This document shows positions 36,349 through 45,428 of a stretch of DNA of 64,000 bases, piece after piece. The position numbers and the translations under genes are program-made. How positions within the stretch are numbered: position 1 is the first letter of the stretch; each line of letters begins with the position of its first letter. Origin of the DNA: Zymoseptoria tritici IPO323 (lineage: Eukaryota > Ascomycota > Dothideomycetes > Mycosphaerellales > Mycosphaerellaceae); the NCBI RefSeq assembly GCF_000219625.1, contig NC_018214.1, forward strand, positions 1,922,001 through 1,986,000, read 5' to 3'. The notes under the pieces were generated by a model. It had not been told where the DNA came from. It saw only the letters and a list, made by a program, of their open reading frames with translations, and made no database searches.

Positions 36349-37418
36349 ATGTTCCGCGTCGCCACTCCCGCCTTGCGTGCAGGCGCTTCATCGCTGCGGT
36401 ATGCCAGACAACAGCCCTTCTCTCCGATCGCATCTCAAAGGAGGAGCACGAGAGTACGATCCATGAAGAAGACACACTTGCTGACACAGCCATTGCACCT
36501 TCAGACCGGCAGTCGTCGCATCGCCCGCTCTCCAAAGTGCCAACTATGCCACCCTTCGCGAAATTGAGGGCCGCCTCAAGTCGATCAAGAACATCGAGAA
36601 GATCACCAAGACGATGAAAATTGTCGCCTCCACCAAACTCACCAAGGCTCAGCGTGCCATGGAGTCATCTCGCGCATACGGTAGCACATCGGACACTGTT
36701 TTTAAGGAGGCGGAAACCAAGGCTATTGAGGGCACGGACAAGAAGAGTCTGCTGGTTGTGTGCAGCTCCGACAAGGGCCTGTGTGGTGGTATCCACTCCG
36801 GTCTCTCTCGCGCCGCCCGCCGTATGTTCGATCAGGATGGCGTCAACTACGATCTTGTCATCATCGGCGAGAAGGCCAAGGCACAAATGAGCAGGAGCAA
36901 CCCCAAGAACATGCAGCTTTCGTTCGCCGGTATTGGAAAGGATGTCCCCACCTTCAGCGATGCGTCGGCCATTGCGGACCAGATCTCGCTCCTCCCGGAA
37001 GAGTACTCCAGCATCAAGATCCTGTACAACAAGTTCGTCAACGCTCAGAGCTACGAGGCGACCGTTATCGAGGCTTTCTCCGAGGAGGCAATTCTTGAGT
37101 CACGTGAGTCAAGATTGATTGTACAACGTTCAGGATGAAACTAACGACGAATTAGCAAACTTCTCCAACTTCGAGGTCGACGATGCTGTTTTGGGCAACC
37201 TCCGCGAATACGCTCTGGCCAACTCTCTCTACTGGGCTCTCGCGGAGGGTCACGCGTGCGAAATCTCCGCCCGCCGCAACGCCATGGACAACGCCTCAAA
37301 GAACGCCGGCGACATGATCGACAAATTCCAGATTCTCTACAACCGAACTCGACAGGCCGTCATTACTGGCGAACTTGTCGAGATTATCACCGGTGCCGCC
37401 GCTTCAGAGGACTCGTAG
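36349..37418 (+). CDS. atp3: Mitochondrial F1 ATP synthase gamma subunit
   Basis: Three exons, 36349-36398, 36505-37103 and 37156-37418, giving 303 residues. The first intron (106 nt, GTATGC..TTCAG) was chosen because it joins [17 protein letters not shown] to [20 protein letters not shown] in one frame; the GT at 36474 would shift frame. The N-terminal 25 or so residues form a basic mitochondrial presequence. The gamma core starts at [20 protein letters not shown], the first helix of the rotor stalk. [12 protein letters not shown] lies in the middle, and the C-terminal family signature [14 protein letters not shown] is intact. This subunit is the central shaft that couples proton flow through Fo to ATP synthesis in F1. 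It is divergently placed from top1. Confidence 0.95.
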
Positions 37419-37654
37419 ATGTGGTAGTGGAGAATGGGAGTGTGTACGATGTACATATAGCGCAGGCAGAGTGGAAATAAGAGTTTCCTTTGTCGACTCC
37501 AATCTTCACCTACGAGCAGTGTCTACGCAGGAGTACTGATCTGCATGAATCTTAGGTTGCCCAATGGCATCCTTTTACCGAACAAGATTCCATATGTGGC
37601 TCGGTGATACACCAGCACTGCTAACACAATGCTGATCGGTTTAGACTGGAAACT

Positions 37655-38373
37655 GATGTTACCCTTGGCCGTTCTGTCGTATCGTGTTCGAGAACAAGAG
37701 AGCTACCGGCGTCAACGTCACCATCAACGGCATGTACCCTTTCCTGCTCTCTGCCAGGAGAGATGTCATCGTATCTGCTGGAGTGTGGCACTCGCCTCAG
37801 CTACTCATGGTCTCTGGTGTAGGGCCTCGATCAAAGCTGGAAGATTTCGACATTCCTGTGATCTCTGATCTCCCTGGAGTTGGTCAAAACATGTGGGACA
37901 CCTGCGCCATCGGAGGTGTAAGCTACGAAATTGAGATGCCCGAGTTCACAGCAGCGAGCGCCATCCTGGAAGAGCAGCGAATGCACGAGGCTGTAACCTC
38001 TCTCCTCGCCAACGCCACTGGACCCCTGACGAACGAAGGCTCCAACATAGTGGGCTGGTACAAGATCCCCGAATCCGGCCTCGCCGATATGTCCGCCACA
38101 GCACGAACCGCACTACAGACGTTCCCCGAAGACTGGCCAGAAATGGAAATCAACCTCGCTACTTCGGCGACTCTGCCCGACGTGAACAGCACATCCAAGC
38201 TCGTGGGAACCATCAGCGGACTGCTCATCGCACCAATCAGTCGTGGAAACATGATGATCCGATCTGCCAGCGACCTCGATGCGCCTGTCGTCAACTCGAA
38301 TTGGCTGCGAGATCCCACCGATCAGGAGGTCGCCGTCACAGCTTACAAGGTTATGAGGGAGATGTCCGCGTAA
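37655..38373 (+). pseudogene. Truncated GMC oxidoreductase remnant
   Basis: A coding fragment of about 235 residues from the middle of a GMC-type FAD oxidoreductase. It contains GVWHSPQLLMVSGVGP, which matches the second GMC signature, and then a substrate-domain-like stretch to MREMSA, where a GTAAGT donor-like site follows. The N-terminal FAD-binding GxGxxG part and the C-terminal catalytic His/Asn region are both missing, and I do not find them in the next few kb on either side. Upstream, GCTAAC..TTAG just before 37645 looks like the 3' end of an old intron. The fragment itself has no internal stop, so the loss may be recent. It could be glucose or aryl-alcohol oxidase-like; the class cannot be resolved. 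Confidence 0.75.
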
Positions 38374-38617
38374 GTACCACCAGTGGATACCCAATGGGAG
38401 AAATGCCACTCGTTCTGGTACCGAAAATGCTGTGTGCATTCCATCTGCCTGGTGTCGGGTGGCATGTTGTAGGCGCAGATAGCGATCAGGTATTTGCTAC
38501 CACAGTCGATCTTTGGGTCTACGTCTGTGAAGCAGCACAGATGTGGTGATGTTTGTAAGCAGCCAGGACGACGGGAATGAGCAGGCCAATGACTGCGCCG
38601 GAGATCGAGAGCTTCAT
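38343..38617 (-). pseudogene. Frameshifted small secreted protein candidate
   Basis: The ATG at 38617 opens a frame starting with a clear signal peptide (MKLSISGAVIGLLIPVVLAA) that stops after 32 codons. A one-base shift near 38550 would lead into a second frame that is cysteine-bearing (LCCFTDVDPKIDCGSK, then ICAYN and MECTQH) and runs to 38343. About 50 nt upstream of the ATG lies a TATATA box at about 38663-38668, as in many secreted-effector genes. No GT donor placed to join the frames was found, so a frameshift is the simplest reading. Its 3' end overlaps the GMC remnant tail to tail. The identity is unknown; the call rests on signal peptide, cysteines and promoter only. Confidence 0.4.
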
Positions 38618-39077
38618 TTTCGTCCTGTTCTTGATAGTACGCACGCTTCGGCATTGAAGCAGTATATATTGGGCTGTTTGAGCGTGCCGTTGTGGAGAGT
38701 GAGCAGAATAGTGTCGTAGCTGTTGAGAGGAACTGTGGTGGCGAAATCGAAGGACGTGTACTTGTATAGCCTCCTTCCAGCGCATTGAATGTGAGGCTTC
38801 CATACATCCTGATGCCTGCGATCACGAGAACACCGCGCAGGTTCTGCATCAAGTGCCCTGTGAGGCTATGTAGAAGAGATTCCCTCACTGTCCGTAGATC
38901 CGAGTACCTTGCGCCGCATGAAACTCGACCAATACCTCCCTTCTGGACAATACAGCCACACTCGGAGACAATGCTCTGATGTCTAGACTTTTGGCTGACA
39001 GAGAGCCGCCAAGCTGCCAACGAGTGAAAAGAAGCGAAGCGTGTTGTAGCCTGATGTCACCAATCAACCAATGTGCA

Positions 39078-39661
39078 TCACGTCCTGTCTGACCGGAATC
39101 GGCGTCTCCTCAAGAAGGACCACTTCGTTTCCCTGAATCCCAGCTGCTCCGGCTCGCCAATATCAATGCCAAATCTCCTCTCCTTGCCAGCACCAACCTG
39201 GAGTGAAGGAAGGTCTTCGCTTCCTTCGCTCCCTGGCCGACTTGGAGATACGCCCCACCAGCCAAGACTGAACAGCCAGCCATCAAGCACCGAATCCAGC
39301 TCTTTCCTGCTCATCAACTCTACATTCTTCGGCAGTCGCACTTTCTGCTCATCACAGATATCCGAGCCAGCCAAGAAGCCCGTAGTGCTCGCAATCGAAG
39401 TCGGCTTCCTCGGCAGCGTCCCTCGAAGGTCGGCGAGCAAGAACGCCAGCGCTCCGAAGAATGTGATCAGAGCCAGAGTGATCTGAAGCACGAGCTTGGA
39501 GGTATAGTCGATTTTGAGGCGAGAAGTGGTCATTATCACGCTACCTTTGACGGCCATGTCTGCCTTACCACCTTGCTCGATTGGCTGTCTGCGGAACCAA
39601 CCCAGGTTGCCCGCTCCCCAAGAATCCGCAAGCACTTCCTTCCAATACGTTCGCAAGCAAT
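39078..39661 (-). pseudogene. C-terminal remnant of a DUF3433-type membrane protein
   Basis: A minus-strand frame of about 190 residues with one membrane span (LVLQITLALITFFGALAFLL). It is followed by LRGTLPRKPTSIASTTGFLA, resembling the C-terminal end of large fungal DUF3433 membrane proteins, which are usually over 1000 residues. Just upstream the frame is stopped by TGA at 39662-39664, and I find no further family sequence before it. It therefore looks like the last piece of a deleted gene. The family match is from memory of the pattern and is moderate. Confidence 0.45.
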
Positions 39662-39758
39662 CTCAACAGGCTGCCTCGTTGTTCGCCACTCGAGCGATTG
39701 AGATTCCTGTTTCCTTGTCAGCCTTGCCACTGCGCATAGAATAGAAGAGTCGACCTAC

Positions 39759-40020
39759 CTCTGATGAGATGCGTTTCTCGGTGACCCTGTCGCAGTTCTT
39801 CGGACTGCAGCATTTGTGGCCATTGACGCAGTGCGCTAAATCTTGCTAGCATAAAGCATGAATAGGTAGTCATTCATGATGTCCCTTGAGAGCAGAAGTT
39901 CTGGCGCTTGGAGACGTCTTCAAGATTAACATCGCTGTCGGGGTTTGATTCGTGAGGCACAGCGTGAGCTCCGAGTACGAGGCACAAGGCCAGGCCGATG
40001 AATTTGTAGACGACCTTCAG
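39759..40020 (-). pseudogene. Small cysteine-rich secreted protein gene that lost its start codon
   Basis: At 40020-40018 a CTG stands where the ATG should be, in a good start context (ATCACC before, AAG after). It is followed by a full signal peptide (KVVYKFIGLALCLVLGAHA), an acidic pro-region and a Kex2-like Lys-Arg site (DVSKR), then NFCSQ. A 49-nt intron-like stretch (39836-39884) ends in TTAG, but its donor reads GG instead of GT. Removing it joins in frame to HCVNGHKCCSPKNCDRVTEK at 39759-39835, which ends at a GTAGGT donor-like site. Later exons are unclear. Pre-pro layout plus clustered cysteines suggest an effector-like or antimicrobial-like secreted protein, now inactive unless CTG initiation occurs. 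Confidence 0.55.
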
Positions 40021-42385
40021 GGTGATTGGACGTGGTGGTATCTCCCAGAGGTGTCCCTCGAGATGTTCGTTGGAGACAGAGTAATCGGAAGACTTTTGGT
40101 TGGAGCCGGAGTTGGTCCGAGGACTCAGAACGAAAGAGTAGCACGGTGGGCTTCAATGCCACAGCATCAAGCAAGAAGTCAAGGTGCTGTGAGGGAATTG
40201 CAGCAGCGCGGCGTCCGTGGGAGATGCTGGCAGAATGGCAACTTGGGCGCTCGTGCTCCCTGAGAGGAATACCAGGACGTCCGCATCGTTGCAAAGAATC
40301 CCGATGACCTCAAGAAACTGTCGGTTATTGTGCAAGAAGGGCATCGACTGAGGTTTTGACAGTAAGCGCTTTTCTTGTGTACAAGTTATCGCGCATAATG
40401 GATACTGCATACAGGAAGCAGCGTCGAGGGAATTCAGCCAATGGGTAGGAGCGGCCTGCGATTAGACACCTTTGACTTTGCTGGAGGTCGTCGTTTTCCT
40501 GCATGATGTTCTTCCTCTGTATGAACGCATCCGACTAATCAGCTCGATCACACAAGGCGCAGGGACGCATTGCTCCTGTTCCTGGACATCAGGCCTTGAA
40601 GCTCACGCCGGATTCAGATAATGACTCCGATGTGTTCGCATGCTGCACAAGGCCGGACCTTGAATGAAGAAGGAGACAGTGGCTCTTCCATGCTTGCGAT
40701 CTTGGACGGTATATGCTGCCACAGCTTCGATGTGCGCGGAAGTCATGAGCGCACACTCACATCACCGGGCGCTGTCTCGAACGTCGGCGAAGAAGCGAGG
40801 ACACAGTATCTACAACGATGTCCCAAGATAAGAGGTTCACCATGATCGACTACGGCACGGAATTGGGTGTCAGAGGAGCGCTGCCATCGGTTGACATGTC
40901 CGAAGCTGCTTCGATCGGGACTACCATTCCCTTTCCGCGGTCTGATTCCTGGGCTGACCTCAAGAACCTGATCCTTTAATGACGCCTTCCCAGACTGGAG
41001 GACCGGGCTTCCGTAAAGATCATCTCGGAACGAGATGACAGCCAGGAGAAAGTGTTCTTCGCCGTGGGTGTCAACGCAAGAACTTTCGGGAGGTGCAGTG
41101 GAAAGCCGCCACCACCCAAGGCGCTTGGATCTTCGCGAGCTTCGGAGTTTGACGGCTCCGGCAGATTCGCTTGTTTTGGTGTGGAAAAAGGCCCGTAATC
41201 TCGCCGTGTCCCATGGAGACCCCGTGATTATGCTGGGCAAGGATGTCCTGCTCCGCAGCGCCGAGGCCTCCGAGAGATCGCGGGTTAATAAAAGTACTCC
41301 GTCAGGGCGACTGTGCACGTTACAATGGAATTGAAATCGAGCAGCCGCGATACGATGTCGATGTCATGATTTGAGTGGATGGATGAAGGACAGGAGATGA
41401 GTGAAGGGCAGTGTCGCATCGAGCGTGGCCGTGAGGTTGCTCGCTAGCTTGAAACCACGTGGCTTGGCGAAAACTCAAGCCATTTTAGACGAGCCCGTCC
41501 GCTCCTGAATCTCGACCAACTCCATCACCGTTCGGCACCAGACTTTGACTCCATCTCCATGATCAATTCGGTCGATACGACCGCACGTACATCGAGCCGC
41601 ACCATATCAGCAGCGGATACAGGCGGGAGACGAAGGATTGATGTGATCCGACCAACAGCCCTGACTGAACGCGGGACGGCTTACGTGCGTTGGTGCCAGC
41701 ATCGAAAAGGCCCGGTTCGTGCTTCGTTGCAAGTCGGCGTGCATGATACAACCTCGTCGTGAGCCCAGCAGAGCGGATCAGTGTCATCCGCTAGCGAGGT
41801 TGCGAGACCACGCCGCGTGACTGCATGAGCCGCCTTCTTACCAGGTACCTCCATCGCCTGACTGCCCTCCATGCGGTTGACCGGCTGGCCACATTTCCAC
41901 CATACCAGGACCAGCCTGCATCAAGGAAACGCAATTCGATTTTCTGCAGTGGAGGTGACTGCGACATCTCACTCATCGAGAAGGATAATGCGGGGTGCGC
42001 CTGAGATCCTGGACAGTCAAAGCGCTGTACAGGAGCATGTCGTTCTGACTCTGCGTCAAGAGCTGCGCAGTACGACCGAGAATCGACCTAGAGACAAGAG
42101 GTGCCCAAGACTCCACCTCGGTCTTGTTCCAATGCTTGCGCTTCGCCGTCTAAAGCCTAGAACGGGTAAGCTCTGTTCGCACGACAGGGACCCCAGTCCT
42201 GTCACCTCGACCGGAGCGATGGGTTTGCAGGCATGAGTACAGACTCTTGTGGAGCCCCACACCTCCGCACTGACTACTTAATGCTCTCGTATCACGCGGT
42301 CTCTTCCCTTCATCCTTTTTCTTTCCCTTTCTTGTTCCATCATCATCTTCAGGTCTGTTGTTTGAGCAGAGACATTAACGATACC
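40021..42385. other. Gene-poor stretch of the accessory island
   Basis: About 2.4 kb without a recognisable gene. A 191-codon minus-strand frame at 40743-41318 and short plus-strand frames have no domain, signal peptide or membrane pattern. The last 150 nt or so are CT-rich and form the promoter/leader of the sugar transporter. Confidence 0.4.
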
Positions 42386-44288
42386 ATGGGTTTCACGATC
42401 AAGCCGCCGCCCGGTACGCCTGGTAAGGCATGGCCTGCGATTTGCGTTGGTCTGTTCGTTGCTTTCGGAGGTGTCCTCTTTGGATACGATGTGAGGCCAT
42501 TCCCGCTCACACGCACGAGAGTTGGCAGGTGCTGATAATGCAACAGACCGGCACTATCAATGGAATCCTGGCTATGCCATTCTGGCTGAAGACGTTCTCG
42601 ACCGGACACGTCGACAAGAACGGAGATCCGGCCATCACGTCTTCACAGTCCTCCATGATCGTCTCCCTGCTCTCTGCTGGAACCTTCTTCGGTGCTCTGA
42701 CGGCATCACCCACTGGTGACTACATCGGTCGTAAACTTGGTCTCATGGTTTCTTGCCTTGTGTTCTGCTTTGGTGTCATCCTCCAGACTGCTGCCACGGA
42801 AATTCCACTCTTCACTGCAGGTAGATTCTTTGCCGGCTACGGTGTTGGCATGATCTCTGCATTGATTCCTCTTTACCAGTCTGAGACTGCGCCAAAGTGG
42901 ATCCGTGGAACGATCGTTGGCACATATCAGCTTGCGATCACTGTCGGTCTGCTATTGGCTGCGGTGGTCGATAATGCTACGAAGGATCGCCAGGACTCCG
43001 GGTCTTATCGAATTCCAATCGCCGTCCAGTTCCTGTGGGCCCTCATCCTAGCCGGCGGCATGCTCGTTCTCCCAGAGACGCCAGTAAGAAAACCGAAGGC
43101 CAGAACGCCTGCAGCTGTCCGAGATTGTCTCTCGGGCTATGCCAGCAGGTCTCAGTCTGCCCTTATACTCTGTCCGAACTATTGCTAACCCTTCTGCCCT
43201 TCTGTTTTAGCGCATGTATATCAAGCGTGGCAAGCCGGAGGCAGCAGCGAAGGCGCTCGCCAAACTTCGCAGACTCGACATTGATCACCCGGCGGTCGTG
43301 GAAGAGCTCGGTGAGATCGCCGCCAATCATGAGTACGAGATGTCGCTCGGAAAGGCAACCTACGCGGATTGCTTCCGTGGAAACATCGGTGTCCGCCTTC
43401 TCACTGGATGTCTCTTGCAGTCGTTGCAGCAGCTGACCGGGTAAGACGACCATGCCATTACAATGGTGAAAATTCGCTGACAACAGCACAGTGTGAACTT
43501 CATTTTCTACTACGGCACATCATTTTTCAAGCGAGCTGGCATCCAAAACTCCTTTGTCATCAGCATGATCACGTCCGCGGTCAACGTCTCGTCCACCTTT
43601 CCCGGGCTGTACATGGTCGAAACCTGGGGTCGTCGCCCACTCCTTCTCTTCGGGGCCGTCGGAATGGCCGTCTGCCAATTCATCGTTGCCTCAGTGGGTG
43701 TCGGAGCTGGCGTCGATAACCAGGCCGCTCAAAACGCCCTGATCGCCTTCGTGTGCATCTACATCTTCTTCTTCGCCTGCTCGTGGGGTCCTTGTGCCTG
43801 GGTCGTAAGTCTTCATCCCGCTCTTCCCAACTCGACATCCTCACATATTGACCCTCTCGCAGGTTACCGGCGAGATCTTCCCTCTCAAAGTCCGCGCGAA
43901 GTCCCTCTCCATGACCACCGCGTCCAACTGGCTCCTCAACTGGGCAATCGCCTATTCCACACCCTACATGGTCGATCCAGGTCCAGGCAACGCCAACCTC
44001 GGCGCCAAAGTCTTCTTCATCTGGGGCACCTTCTGCTTCGTGTGCATCATCTTCGTCTACTTCATGATTTACGAAACCAAGGGACTTGCACTCGAGCAGG
44101 TGGACGAGTTGTACGCCAAGGTTCCGCATGCCTGGAAGTCAGCGGGTTTCGTACCCACTGTCTCTTTCACGGAAGTCACGGAGGTTGGTGGTGACTTCCG
44201 AAAGGCGAGCCTGGCGGATATCGAGAACAATGCGATGAGGAAGAAGTCGGTGCAGCATGAGGAGCACAATGCGGATGAGAAGAGCTAG
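42386..44288 (+). CDS. MFS sugar transporter
   Basis: Five exons: 42386-42490, 42547-43083, 43211-43440, 43492-43804 and 43863-44288, giving 536 residues with 12 predicted membrane spans. Sugar-porter signatures are present: GVLFGYDTGTINGI in span 1 (rebuilt across intron 1), GRKLGLM after span 2, YQSETAPKWIRGTIVGTYQL, PETPR, QSLQQLTGVNFIFYYG in span 7, and YETKGLALEQVDELY at the end of span 12. It is a proton-coupled monosaccharide transporter of the plasma membrane; the exact sugar cannot be read from sequence. Intron 2 (127 nt) is one copy of the introner-like element described separately. It is the only full gene with a clear housekeeping-type family in the 37.6-45.3 kb island. Confidence 0.93.
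43084..43210 (+). mobile_element. Introner-like element, copy A (sugar transporter intron 2)
   Basis: A 127-nt intron that matches the intron at 45090-45217 along its whole length, from GT to AG, by eye at roughly 85 percent. It holds a nested hairpin: outer arms CCTGC and GCAGG, inner arms CCGAGA and TCTCGG with a 5-nt loop. Near the 3' end are a GCTAAC branch site and a pyrimidine tract. Full-length similarity limited to introns of unrelated genes, larger size than ordinary introns and stable folding are the marks of introner-like elements reported from Dothideomycetes. Confidence 0.8.
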
Positions 44289-44360
44289 GTGACTGCATTG
44301 GATACCCGTTGCTCATTCGAGCTCTATTTGGTCGGATGTCGTAATGCCTACACGGAATCT

Positions 44361-44393
44361 GATTTGCCAATTGGCGGTGTGTATTGGCAAATC
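44361..44393. repeat. Perfect 11-bp inverted repeat after the sugar transporter
   Basis: GATTTGCCAAT at 44361-44371 and ATTGGCAAATC at 44383-44393 are exact reverse complements with an 11-nt spacer. The left arm overlaps a 10-bp palindrome GCCAATTGGC. It lies about 70 nt after the transporter stop codon, so it may be a 3' UTR hairpin or a relic of an inverted-repeat element. Confidence 0.8.
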
Positions 44394-44441
44394 AAATTTG
44401 TACAATAGCGATTACAAAATTGCACATATGTGCTGACCTAT

Positions 44442-44487
44442 TTCCGCATCCTATCTTCCGCATCCTATCTTCCGCATCCTATTTTCC
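44442..44487. repeat. 14-bp tandem repeat, three copies
   Basis: The unit TTCCGCATCCTATC occurs at 44442, 44456 and 44470 (last base changed), followed by TTCC. This is a small minisatellite between the sugar transporter and the secreted-protein gene. Confidence 0.85.
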
Positions 44488-44802
44488 TTTGAGCTCAGAG
44501 GGCGCAACGCAGTTCGAACGCCCAGGTCATTGCTCATCTCCATCAGCCTTGTTGGTCAAGCATTCGCTGTCCCGGTCTATGGCAAATGTCGGACGTAAGT
44601 TCGGCGTGAGAGGAAAGTGACGCTGACTGGCTTCGCACGTGAAAAGTACGTTCAATCAGGGACAGCGGCTGGGTGCCAGCAGGATATGTTCAGGGACAGC
44701 GGACGAACGATGCGGGCTTTAACAGTGGGTCACTCTCAATTTGCTGCTGGTGCCTTTCCCAGACCACGCTATTCGGCGCGAACACCGACCTTCGTGGCAG
44801 GC

Positions 44803-45269
44803 ATGCGTCTTCACCTCCTCACCGTGTTCTCCATCCTCTTCCTATCCAGCTCAGATTGCCGCATCGCCTGTATCTATCAACACGCCGACGGTAAGTCTCC
44901 AAAAAGCATAAAACTCGCGACAGTCGAGACTGTGTCGCCGCATTGTCCGCGCATCGCTAACCCTCATCCTCTCGGTCTTCAGGAACCCCCAGCGTGTTAC
45001 GCTGATATCGAGAGCTGGAACTTCTTTAGGCAATATAAGTGTGACGCCTACTGCCATGACCGTACCTGTGCTGGTCTTGGCTTCTTTGGGTGCGAAGATC
45101 GAAGAGCAGAAGGCCTGCAGCCGTCCGAGACTGTCTCTCGGCCATGCCAGCAGGGCTCACTCTGCCCTTATACCCTGAGCCCGAACCACTGCTGACCCTT
45201 CTGCCCTTCTGTTTCAGGGAAAAGTGCCTCGTGTGGAAAGGAAAATGTGACAATCATAACTTGAACTAA
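44803..45269 (+). CDS. Small secreted 8-cysteine protein (effector candidate)
   Basis: Three exons, 44803-44890, 44993-45089 and 45218-45269, giving 78 residues. An N-terminal signal peptide (MRLHLLTVFSILFLSSS) is followed by eight cysteines at 19, 23, 31, 46, 50, 55, 65 and 72, enough for four disulfides, and a short polar end. No family is recognised; size, secretion and cysteine content fit an apoplastic effector or antimicrobial-type protein. Intron 1 (102 nt) is spliced here at its second AG (44991-44992); the AG ten bases earlier gives a stop. Intron 2 (128 nt) is the second introner-like copy. That this intron's known borders also give an open frame supports the gene model. The flanks are gene-poor. 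Confidence 0.7.
45090..45217 (+). mobile_element. Introner-like element, copy B (secreted-protein intron 2)
   Basis: A 128-nt intron homologous over its full length to 43084-43210. The inner hairpin CCGAGA/TCTCGG and outer arms CCTGC/GCAGG are kept. An added outer pair GCAGA/TCTGC fits one long stem-loop. The branch site is GCTGAC and the acceptor TTTCAG. The host genes share no exon similarity, so copying of the intron itself, not gene duplication, is the simplest explanation. Confidence 0.8.
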
Positions 45270-45428
45270 TGGCGATTGGACTCCACGCTTGCAAGAATGG
45301 CCCGTGGGACGACACGGAAGAAGTGTTTGCCTGGAGAATCGAGATGATGGTAGCATGCTCTGGGGTACTCGAGTCTATCGTAGGCATGTAGGCTATCGAC
45401 AGCCGTCTGCGATACAATTTCAATCTTT

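Noticed and set aside
36474..36504. Alternative short first intron of atp3 (donor at 36474)
   Set aside because: It puts the second exon out of frame with the conserved gamma-subunit core.
40743..41318. 191-codon minus-strand frame in the accessory island
   Set aside because: No signal peptide, membrane span, domain or splice context; Ser/Arg-rich composition typical of chance frames in GC-rich DNA.
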